Of a stretch of DNA of 64,000 bases, positions 47,760 through 54,559 are shown in pieces. A program made the translations under genes and the position numbers. The first letter of the stretch is position 1, and every line of letters starts with the position of its first letter. The stretch lies in the NCBI RefSeq assembly GCF_012726205.1, contig NZ_JAASAE010000010.1, forward strand, positions 1-64,000, written 5' to 3'. The notes beneath the pieces are model-generated. The model made no database searches. It was not told where the DNA came from and saw only the letters and a list, made by a program, of their open reading frames with translations. Source of the DNA: Rhodococcus sp. HNM0569 (GTDB lineage Bacteria; Actinomycetota; Actinomycetes; Mycobacteriales; Mycobacteriaceae).

Positions 47760-48334
47760 GACGAGGATCCTTCGGTGTGCGGCGCAGCGGTGCGGGTCGG
47801 GGCGGCGGTGAGAGCGGCGAGGACTTCGTCGCACCATTCGACGAAGCCGGCTTCGACACGGATGCCGCCGCGCAGGACGAGGTACTGGTGCAGGTCGGTG
47901 CCGTCGAGCTCGGTCGGGACGGGAAAGTCGCGCGCTTCGATCGCGTGGTAGATCCCGAGTCGCTCGACGTGTGCGTCGCGATGGCGGCGCACGTCCGCCA
48001 CGAGCGCGTCCCGGTCACCGTGTGCCGCGGCGCGGATCTTGACGGCGAGTTCGTTGCGGAGCTGGCCGGGTTCGGTCGGCTCGGCGATCCACCGCGCGAG
48101 TTCGTCGCGTCCGGCGGAGGAGGGCGTGTAGAGCTTCTTGTCCGGCCTGCCGTCCTGTGGGACGGGGCGGCCCTCGACCCAGCCGGCGTCCTCCATTCGC
48201 CGAAGCGTGCGATAGATCTGCTGGTGAGTGGCGCCGTGGAAGAAGCCGATCGACTTGTCGAACCGTCGCGCGAGCTCGTATCCCGAACCGGATCGTTCGG
48301 TGAGCGCGACGAGCAGCGCATGTTCGAGTGCCAT
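47756..48334 (-). CDS. PadR-family transcriptional regulator
   Basis: Encodes 192 residues. The N-terminal winged helix begins 'MALEHALLVALTERSGSGYEL' and contains 'QQIYRTLRRMEDAGWVEGRPV'. A second helical domain for dimerisation and effector binding follows ('LARWIAEPTEPGQLRNELAVKIRAAA'). It is coupled to fadH by a 4-base overlap. Its own promoter lies directly upstream, with the -10 six bases before the ATG, so the mRNA should be leaderless. It likely represses padR-fadH. Confidence 0.9.
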   Translation of the reverse strand: MALEHALLVALTERSGSGYELARRFDKSIGFFHGATHQQIYRTLRRMEDAGWVEGRPVPQDGRPDKKLYTPSSAGRDELARWIAEPTEPGQLRNELAVKIRAAAHGDRDALVADVRRHRDAHVERLGIYHAIEARDFPVPTELDGTDLHQYLVLRGGIRVEAGFVEWCDEVLAALTAAPTRTAAPHTEGSSS

Positions 48335-48340
48335 GGCCCG

Positions 48341-48378
48341 AGCATAGGCAACAGGGTGCATATGAAACAAGCTGCATA
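48341..48378 (-). promoter_or_regulatory. Leaderless padR promoter with flanking TGCATA repeats
   Basis: On the minus strand, TTGTTT (48370-48365) and TATGCT (48346-48341) are 18 bases apart, and only six bases separate the -10 from the padR ATG at 48334. Transcription would begin at or next to the start codon. Direct repeats TGCATA at 48357-48362 and 48373-48378 (plus strand) flank the -35 and are candidate PadR contacts. Confidence 0.5.
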
Positions 48379-48485
48379 GGGGTGGCCGGGGGTGTCGATC
48401 ACCCGCGACCGGGCTGATCCGGTCGGCGGCACGCCCGTGCCGTGCCGGGGCGTACAGCGCGCGCCGACGCCATAGGCTCACGCGC

Positions 48486-49844
48486 ATGGCAGCAGATGTG
48501 GGCGTGCGGGCAGGCATCGGGCGCGCGGCGACCCGGCGGCAGGTCGCGGCGTGGGGCTCGTGGGACTGGGGTTCGGCGGCGTTCAACGCGGTGATCGTCA
48601 CGTTCGTCTTCTCGGTGTATCTCACCGACGCGGTCGGCGACGATCTGCCGGGCTCGATCTCCGCGAGCACCTGGCTCGGCTGGTCGCTCGCGGTCGCGGG
48701 GGTGTTCGTCTCGGTGCTCGCGCCGGTATCCGGGCAGCGCTTCGACGCCGTGGGTCGACGCAAACGCGCGCTCGGGGTGCTCACCTTCGCGACCGTCGCG
48801 TGCATGGCCGCGATGTTCTTCGTGCGTGACACGCACGAGTACCTGTGGCTCGGACTCGTGCTCCTGGCGGTCGGTTCGGTGCTGTTCGAGGTGGCTGAAG
48901 TGCCCTACAACTCGATGCTGCGTCAGGTGTCGACGCCCGCCACGATCGGCCGCGTCTCCGGCTTCGGCTGGGCGATGGGTTATTTCGGTGGCATCGTGCT
49001 GTTGCTCGTGGCGTACGTCGGCTTCATCGCGGGCGACGGCGACACGCGCGGTCTGCTCGGGGTCACCACCGAGGGCGGGCTCAACATCCGCATCGTGGTG
49101 TTGCTCGCGGCCGTGTGGTTCGGGGTGTTCGCGCTTCCGGTGCTGTTCGCGGTGCCCGAGGTACCGCGCACCGCAGCCGATCCGGGAGCGGACAAGGTCG
49201 GATTCCTGGGATCGTATGCGGTGCTGTGGCGCGACGTGCGCGAGCTGTGGGCGGCCGACCGGCGCACTGTGGGCTTCCTCGTCGCCAGTGCGATCTTCCG
49301 CGACGGGCTCGCAGGCGTGTTCACCTTCGGTGCGGTGCTCGCGGTCACGGTGTACGACATCGCGTCGGGAGACGTGCTGCTGTTCGGTGTCGCGGCGAAT
49401 GTGCTCGCCGCGGCGGGCGCCCTGTGTGCCGGCCGAATCGACGACCGGGTCGGGCCGAAGGCCGTCATCGTGGTGTCCCTCGTCGCGATGATGGCCGCGG
49501 GCCTCGTGCTGCTCGCCGTGTCCGGCCCGACGATGTTCTGGGTGTTCGGTCTCGTGCTCTGCCTGTTCGTCGGTCCCGCACAGTCGTCGTCGCGCACCTT
49601 CCTCGCGCGCATCACCCCACCCGGCCGCGAAGGCCAGTTGTTCGGGCTGTACGCCACGACAGGCCGTGCTGTGTCCTTCCTCGCGCCCGCCCTGTTCGGG
49701 CTGTTCGTGTGGCTGTTCGATGCCGACCGCGCCGGCATCGCAGGCTTGCTCGTCGTTCTCGGTGTGGGACTCGCCGCGCTGCTGGCCGTCCCGGCGCCCC
49801 GTGGCGACACGGCCTACGTCGCCGCCGACACCGAAGCGGGATAG
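48486..49844 (+). CDS. MFS transporter, UMF1/Atg22-like family
   Basis: Encodes 452 residues with twelve membrane segments. The opening 'VAAWGSWDWGSAAFNAVIVTFVFSVYL' is the Atg22/UMF1 hallmark, and 'GRVSGFGWAMGYFGGIVLLL' and 'GPAQSSSRTFLARITPPGREGQLFGLYATTGR' are further family blocks. In yeast Atg22 exports amino acids from the vacuole; the bacterial substrate is not known. It diverges from padR and converges with the hydrolase gene at 6 bases. Confidence 0.88.
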   Translation: MAADVGVRAGIGRAATRRQVAAWGSWDWGSAAFNAVIVTFVFSVYLTDAVGDDLPGSISASTWLGWSLAVAGVFVSVLAPVSGQRFDAVGRRKRALGVLTFATVACMAAMFFVRDTHEYLWLGLVLLAVGSVLFEVAEVPYNSMLRQVSTPATIGRVSGFGWAMGYFGGIVLLLVAYVGFIAGDGDTRGLLGVTTEGGLNIRIVVLLAAVWFGVFALPVLFAVPEVPRTAADPGADKVGFLGSYAVLWRDVRELWAADRRTVGFLVASAIFRDGLAGVFTFGAVLAVTVYDIASGDVLLFGVAANVLAAAGALCAGRIDDRVGPKAVIVVSLVAMMAAGLVLLAVSGPTMFWVFGLVLCLFVGPAQSSSRTFLARITPPGREGQLFGLYATTGRAVSFLAPALFGLFVWLFDADRAGIAGLLVVLGVGLAALLAVPAPRGDTAYVAADTEAG

Positions 49845-49850
49845 GACGGT

Positions 49851-50714
49851 TCAGTCGAACGGCGTGAGCACCGCGTCGGCGACACGACGCGGTTGCTCTT
49901 CCGGAATCCAGTGAGAGCCGGTCACTTCGACGAATCGGTAGGGCGCATCGACGAACTCGTGGCAACGTTGCGCACCCGCGCGACCGATCGCGACGTCCGA
50001 GGACGACCACACGAACGTCGTGGGCATCGCCACCGCAGGGGTGGCCTCGAGCTCCCGGCCCATCGAGCGGTACCACGCGAGTGCCGCGGTGAGTGCGTCC
50101 GGATCGGCCAGTACGTCGAGATACGCCTCGACGTACTCGTCGGGCATCGAGTCTCCGTACATCGCTCGCAGGCGGCGGGCGCCGTCGTCGAGCAGCACGT
50201 GCTCGGCCTTGCCGCGCTGACGCAGCAGGGAGATGTACGACGCGCGTTCGCGTTGGTCGGCGTCTTCGCGTACCGCCCAACTGTATGCCGCGGGGTGCGG
50301 CACGGACAGCGCTGTGAGGCGGGAGACCCTTTCGGGGTGACGGGCTGCCGTCACCCACGCGACGACGGCGCCCCAGTCGTGCCCCACGACGTGAGCCGTT
50401 TCGAGACCGAGCGCGTCGAGCAGGCCGACGACATCGCCCGCGAGGTGTTCGACGTCGTAGTCGGCGACGTCGGCGGGCCGTGCGTCCGGTGAGTACCCGC
50501 GTTGGTCGGGTGCGATCGTCCGTAGGCCCTCCGCGGTGAGCAGTGGGGTGACGGCGTCCCACGACCGGTGGGTGGTGGGAAAGCCGTGCAGCAGCACGAC
50601 GGGCGGGCCGTCCTGCGGGCCGTCGAACCGGACTCGGAAGGTGAACTCTCCGACCGGAACCGAGGTCGGCGCCGCGCTCGATTCGTCGGGGGAGGCTGTG
50701 TGTTCGCTACCCAT
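49851..50714 (-). CDS. Alpha/beta hydrolase, epoxide-hydrolase-like
   Basis: Encodes 287 residues. The oxyanion region is 'LLHGFPTTHRSWD' (HGFP 43-46). The nucleophile elbow 'VVGHDWGAVVAW' has Asp113, not Ser, which marks the epoxide hydrolase/haloalkane dehalogenase branch. The catalytic His is in 'VTGSHWIPEEQPRRVADAV'. A cap domain lies between ('YISLLRQRGKAEHVLLDDGA'). The halide-binding Trp pair of dehalogenases is not evident beyond HDW, so epoxide hydrolysis is more likely. It is followed by the TetR gene in the same direction. Confidence 0.82.
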   Translation of the reverse strand: MGSEHTASPDESSAAPTSVPVGEFTFRVRFDGPQDGPPVVLLHGFPTTHRSWDAVTPLLTAEGLRTIAPDQRGYSPDARPADVADYDVEHLAGDVVGLLDALGLETAHVVGHDWGAVVAWVTAARHPERVSRLTALSVPHPAAYSWAVREDADQRERASYISLLRQRGKAEHVLLDDGARRLRAMYGDSMPDEYVEAYLDVLADPDALTAALAWYRSMGRELEATPAVAMPTTFVWSSSDVAIGRAGAQRCHEFVDAPYRFVEVTGSHWIPEEQPRRVADAVLTPFD

Positions 50715-50732
50715 GGCCCCACCGTACGGGCT

Positions 50733-51374
50733 TCACGCGTGACGGTTCGGATCCCACGCAGACATCCCCAGCAGGATCAATCGCATCTGCTTCTCGGCCT
50801 TGGCGACGACGTCGCTTTCGCGGGGGCTGCCGGGGCGGTCGATCTCGAGGAGCTCCGCCACGGTGGCTGCGCCGGTCGCGACGATGAGGTCTGCCGCCGC
50901 TTCGAGGTCCTCGTTCGACCATTCGGCGAGTGCGGGCACCCGGGCGAGGTCGACGGTCAGTTCGCTGACGAACACTCGCATCTCGGTCTCGATCGCGCGC
51001 CGGATCTCGCGGACGCCGCCGTAGCGCTCGCGTGTGAGGAAGCGGAACTGCGCGGGGTGCGTGCGGACGTGGCGCACGAGGATCTGCAGCGATTCGGACG
51101 CGGTGCGGGTGCCCGGGGTGCGACGTGCGTCGCGCAGCATCTGGCGCAGCACGCGCATGCTCTGTTCGACGAGGACGACGCCGAGTTCTTCGAGCGAGGC
51201 GAAATGCCGGTAGAACGCGGTGGGCACGATGTCCGCCGCGCGCGCGACCTCCCGCAGGCTCACACCCGAGAAGCTTCGGTCGGCCATCAGGTCGAGCGTG
51301 CCGTCGAGAAGTGCACGGCGCGTGCGCTCCTTGCGTTCGGCGCGGGATTCGCTCACGCCGGCGATTGTATTCAC
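50733..51374 (-). CDS. TetR-family regulator of the desaturase operon
   Basis: Encodes 213 residues. The helix-turn-helix 'ALLDGTLDLMADRSFSGVSLREVARAADIVPTAFYRHFASLEELGV' occupies residues 20-65, and the ligand domain contains 'FRFLTRERYGG', a motif seen in fatty-acyl-responsive TetR proteins of the DesT/FabR kind. The GTG at 51374 has GGAGG six bases upstream; the ATG at 51380 abuts it. It diverges from the reductase-desaturase genes, with a dyad in between, so repression by acyl-CoA sensing is the likely logic. Confidence 0.87.
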   Translation of the reverse strand: MNTIAGVSESRAERKERTRRALLDGTLDLMADRSFSGVSLREVARAADIVPTAFYRHFASLEELGVVLVEQSMRVLRQMLRDARRTPGTRTASESLQILVRHVRTHPAQFRFLTRERYGGVREIRRAIETEMRVFVSELTVDLARVPALAEWSNEDLEAAADLIVATGAATVAELLEIDRPGSPRESDVVAKAEKQMRLILLGMSAWDPNRHA

Positions 51375-51489
51375 GCGCATCCTCCTTTCCGCAAAACGGT
51401 GTTCCGGCGGCCGGGACCGGCACCCGAGGCGTGTGTGTCCGCCGTCACAACCCTTGACACTTCCGTCGGTGCATCTGCAAGACTCAAGC

Positions 51490-51509
51490 CAGTGTACGGA
51501 TGTGCACTG
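51490..51509. promoter_or_regulatory. Operator-like dyad upstream of the desaturase operon
   Basis: CAGTGTACGGATGTGCACTG is an 8+8 inverted repeat around GGAT with one mismatched pair. Its AGTG-x-AC...GT-x-CACT pattern resembles DesT/FabR-type TetR operators. A TTGACA at 51454-51459 lies 30 bases upstream, so a bound regulator would cover the start of transcription. Confidence 0.65.
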
Positions 51510-51542
51510 AAATTCTCGCCTACTCGAGCTCGGGAGGACGCC

Positions 51543-52676
51543 GTGACCGTCACGCCCCACGAGACCGCATTCGCGTTGCGCCGGAGCCGCCGGATCCCCG
51601 GCGCCTCGCTGCTGGCCGCGATGACGACGCCGCACCACGTGGATCGCTATCTCGAGCTCGTCGACCCGTTGCTGCGGGTGCGCGACATTCGCGCCGAGAT
51701 CGTGCGCGTCGAACACCGCACGGCATCCGCCGTGACGCTCACGCTGCGGCCGACGCGCCGCTGGTCCGGCTTCGAAGCTGGCCAGTTCGTCCAGGTCGGA
51801 GTGGTGATCGACGGCGTGCGGCATACGCGGTGCTACTCGCCCGCGAATTCGGCGACCGAGCCCGGAGTGCTCGAGCTGACCGTCAAGGCACACGTCGACG
51901 GCTTCGTGTCGCGTCATCTTCGCGACAACGCCGCGGTCGGTCAGGTGCTCGATCTGTCGGCGGCAGACGGGGTGTTCGTCCTGCCCCGCCCGCGGCCCCG
52001 TGAGATCGTGTTGCTCAGCGGCGGCAGCGGCATCACTCCGATGATGTCGATGGTGCGCACACTCGTCGACGAGAACTACGACGGAAACGTTACATTCGTG
52101 CACTATTGCGCGGGATCCGACGATATCCCGTACCGCCGGGAGCTCGCCGAGCTCGGTGCGCGCGCGAATGTGCACATCGTGTACGGCTACCAGGGCGACA
52201 CGGATCAGGACGGTTCAGCGCCTGGCGGCACCCGGGTCCACGGCAGGTTCGACGGCGCACACCTCGACGCCGTCGCGCCGGGACATCGTGAGGCCGAGAC
52301 CTACATCTGCGGGCCGCACGCGCTCACCGAAGCGGTGCGGGCCTACTACCGTGAACTCGGCCTCGAACATCGCGTGCACACCGAGGAATTCGCCGCGCAA
52401 GCACCGGCCGCCGATCCGGACGCCGACGGTCAGGTGTGCTTCGCGCGCAGCGGCGTACGGGCCGACAACAACGGGAACACGATCCTCGAGCAGGCCGAGG
52501 CCGCGGGGCTGAGTCCCGAGTTCGGCTGCCGCATGGGCATCTGCTTCTCGTGCACTGCGACCAAGAAGACCGGCAGCACGCGGAATGTGCGCACCGGCGA
52601 GATCGACGCGGAACCGGATCGCCCCGTCCAACTGTGCATCTCGGTTCCGGTGGGAGACGTCGAACTCGACGTCTGA
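51543..52676 (+). CDS. Flavin/2Fe-2S reductase for the acyl desaturase (Rv3230c type)
   Basis: Encodes 377 residues. The order is an N-terminal extension, an FAD domain ('HTRCYSPANS'), an NAD(P)H domain ('IVLLSGGSGITPMMSMVRTLV' and 'YICGPHALTEAV'), and a C-terminal plant-type ferredoxin with Cys329-x4-Cys334-x2-Cys337 and Cys365. It passes electrons from NAD(P)H to the diiron desaturase encoded next, as Rv3230c does for DesA3. The GTG at 51543 has GGGAGG upstream. The stop lies in a 14-bp tandem duplication. Confidence 0.92.
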   Translation: MTVTPHETAFALRRSRRIPGASLLAAMTTPHHVDRYLELVDPLLRVRDIRAEIVRVEHRTASAVTLTLRPTRRWSGFEAGQFVQVGVVIDGVRHTRCYSPANSATEPGVLELTVKAHVDGFVSRHLRDNAAVGQVLDLSAADGVFVLPRPRPREIVLLSGGSGITPMMSMVRTLVDENYDGNVTFVHYCAGSDDIPYRRELAELGARANVHIVYGYQGDTDQDGSAPGGTRVHGRFDGAHLDAVAPGHREAETYICGPHALTEAVRAYYRELGLEHRVHTEEFAAQAPAADPDADGQVCFARSGVRADNNGNTILEQAEAAGLSPEFGCRMGICFSCTATKKTGSTRNVRTGEIDAEPDRPVQLCISVPVGDVELDV

Positions 52677-52691
52677 CACTCGACGTCCAAC
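52664..52691. repeat. 14-bp tandem duplication across a stop codon
   Basis: Units ACTCGACGTCTGAC (52664-52677) and ACTCGACGTCCAAC (52678-52691) differ at two positions. The first contains the TGA of the reductase gene. Further CTCGAC copies follow at 52714, 52732 and 52745 in the 89-bp gap before the desaturase, so the spacer seems built from decayed repeats. Confidence 0.7.
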
Positions 52692-52765
52692 CCCTGCCCG
52701 CCCGGCCGATCTCGACATCTGCCCCTCTCGACAACCCTGCACCTCTCGACGACACGGAGGACGAC

Positions 52766-53980
52766 ATGTTCGGACTATCCCTCTCGTTCCTGCCCTTCCT
52801 CGGCCGTTCCGGTCGTGAGCCGCAGCCGGCGCCGTTGCCCGCTCTGCGGCCCGACGGCCACATGTCCGGCGAGCCCGTGGTGCTGACGCACGAGCAGGTC
52901 GAGGAGATCGGACGTGAACTCGACGCGCTGCGCGACCGCATGGTCGCCGAACTCGGCGCCGAGGACCGCGAGTACATCTACCGCATCGTCAAGACACAGC
53001 GTGGCCTCGAAGTAGTCGGCCGTGGCTTGTTGTTCCTCGGCTTCTTCCCGCCCGCATGGCTCGGTGGTGTCGCGGCGCTGAGTCTGTCGAAGATTCTCGA
53101 CAACATGGAGATCGGGCACAACGTGATGCACGGCCAGTACGACTGGATGCGCGAGCCCGATTTCAACTCGCGGGTCTTCGAGTGGGACACCGTGTGCCCC
53201 GCCGACCAGTGGAAGCACTCGCACAATTACATGCACCACACGTACACCAACATTCTGGGCCGCGATCGCGACATCGGATACGGCATCCTGCGGATGGACC
53301 AGGGGCAGAAGTGGAATCCCTACTACCTCGGCAACCCGGTGTGGGCGTTCGCGCTCATGATGCTGTTCGAGTGGGGCGTCATGCTGCACGACCTCGAGGC
53401 CGAGAACGTCGTCCAGGGCAAGCGCCGCTGGTCCGACGTCAAGCCGCTGGTCAAAGGTTGGTGGCGCAAGGCAGGTAGGCAGGTCCTCAAGGACTACGTC
53501 GTCTTTCCGGCGCTGACCGGTCCGCTGTTCGTCCCGACTCTGCTCGGCAATGTGACGGCCAACCTCGTGCGCAACGTGTGGGCGTACTCGATCATCTTCT
53601 GCGGCCACTTCCCGTCCGGTGTGCAGACGTTCACCGAGGACGAGACGGCCGACGAGACGCGCGGTGAGTGGTACGTGCGGCAGATGCTCGGCAGCGCGAA
53701 CATCAGCGGCAGCCCGCTGTTCCACGTCCTGTCGGGCAACCTGTCGCACCAGATCGAGCACCACCTGTTCCCGGATCTGCCCGCCTACCGTTACCCCCGG
53801 ATGGCGCCGGAGGTGCGCGAGCTGTGCGCACGGCACGGGCTGCCGTACAACACGGGAGGGTTGACGAAACAGGTGAGCTCGGTGTGGGGCAAGATCTTCG
53901 AACTTGCACTGCCGGATTTCGTGTTTCCGTCGAAGCCGACGCCCGATGTTATCGTCGAACGACGGAAAACCGCAGCCTGA
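52766..53980 (+). CDS. Membrane acyl-CoA/acyl-lipid desaturase (DesA3-like)
   Basis: Encodes 404 residues. The three histidine boxes of diiron membrane desaturases are present: 'HNVMH' (118-122), 'HSHNYMHH' (151-158) and 'HQIEHH' (328-333). Hydrophobic segments flank them. It should introduce a cis double bond into a long acyl chain, fed by the reductase upstream. The ATG at 52766 has CGGAGG at a normal distance. Paralogues in M. tuberculosis (DesA3, Rv3229c) form the same pair. It is probably controlled by the divergent TetR. Confidence 0.93.
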   Translation: MFGLSLSFLPFLGRSGREPQPAPLPALRPDGHMSGEPVVLTHEQVEEIGRELDALRDRMVAELGAEDREYIYRIVKTQRGLEVVGRGLLFLGFFPPAWLGGVAALSLSKILDNMEIGHNVMHGQYDWMREPDFNSRVFEWDTVCPADQWKHSHNYMHHTYTNILGRDRDIGYGILRMDQGQKWNPYYLGNPVWAFALMMLFEWGVMLHDLEAENVVQGKRRWSDVKPLVKGWWRKAGRQVLKDYVVFPALTGPLFVPTLLGNVTANLVRNVWAYSIIFCGHFPSGVQTFTEDETADETRGEWYVRQMLGSANISGSPLFHVLSGNLSHQIEHHLFPDLPAYRYPRMAPEVRELCARHGLPYNTGGLTKQVSSVWGKIFELALPDFVFPSKPTPDVIVERRKTAA

Positions 53981-53992
53981 GAGGTGTTCGCC

Positions 53993-54265
53993 ATGGTCGG
54001 CAAGTTCGAACGACGCAAGGACACCGTGCAGGAGATCACGGAGTCCGCCGCCACGCACGTCGGCCGTATCGCGACCATCGTCACGGGGGCCGTCCGCGAC
54101 GTCACCCGCGAGGTGGGCGACTGGATCTCCGACGGCATCGAGATGCGCGAGGCCGCCCGGCGCGCCCGCGACGACGATCCCGCAGCCGGCGACGGCCTCG
54201 GACCCGACGCGGACGAGGCGGCGGGCGAGGAACACACGCCACTACGCGACGCGGCTCGCGACTGA
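53993..54265 (+). CDS. Small acidic hypothetical protein after the desaturase
   Basis: Encodes 90 residues starting at an ATG preceded by GAGAGG; a GTG at 53984 would add three residues. The N-terminal half is a charged helix region 'RRKDTVQEITESAATHVGRI' then 'IVTGAVRDVTREVGDWISDGI'. The rest is low-complexity Asp/Ala/Gly. There is no membrane span or motif. It lies 12 bases after the desaturase and is probably co-transcribed. I do not recognise it. Confidence 0.65.
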   Translation: MVGKFERRKDTVQEITESAATHVGRIATIVTGAVRDVTREVGDWISDGIEMREAARRARDDDPAAGDGLGPDADEAAGEEHTPLRDAARD

Positions 54266-54420
54266 TCCACACGTTCCGCCGCACAGGCCACAGCGCTTTC
54301 GGCGTCGACACGCGGTTTTCGGGCAGCCCGCACGCGGTGTGTCGAGGCGGAAACCTGTGCGACGACGCGGACACCCGGGCGGTGAGGGCGCCGACGTCGA
54401 CCGGGTAAGATCTGCACCGC

Positions 54421-54496
54421 GCCTCCGTAGCTCAGGGGATAGAGCAAGAGCCTTCTAATCTCTCGGTCGCAGGTTCGAATCCTGCCGGGGGCACCA
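54421..54496 (+). tRNA. tRNA-Arg (anticodon UCU)
   Basis: Acceptor GCCTCCG pairs with CGGGGGC (one U-G pair), the D-arm is AGCTCAGGGGATAGAGC, and the anticodon loop CTTCTAA exposes TCT. The T-arm is GCAGGTTCGAATCCTGC. A73 and CCA are encoded (54493-54496). The closing pair of the anticodon stem is a C-U mismatch in this reading. Confidence 0.94.
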
Positions 54497-54559
54497 CAGC
54501 GCCCATGGCCTCCGACGCCGCGTCGTAGACAGTGCAGGCAACGCCTTACCCTGGTAGTC

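Noticed and set aside
44731-48432. 1233-codon minus-strand frame overlapping the SDR, fadH and padR genes
   Set aside because: Out of frame with three well-recognised genes on the same strand; composition is low-complexity.
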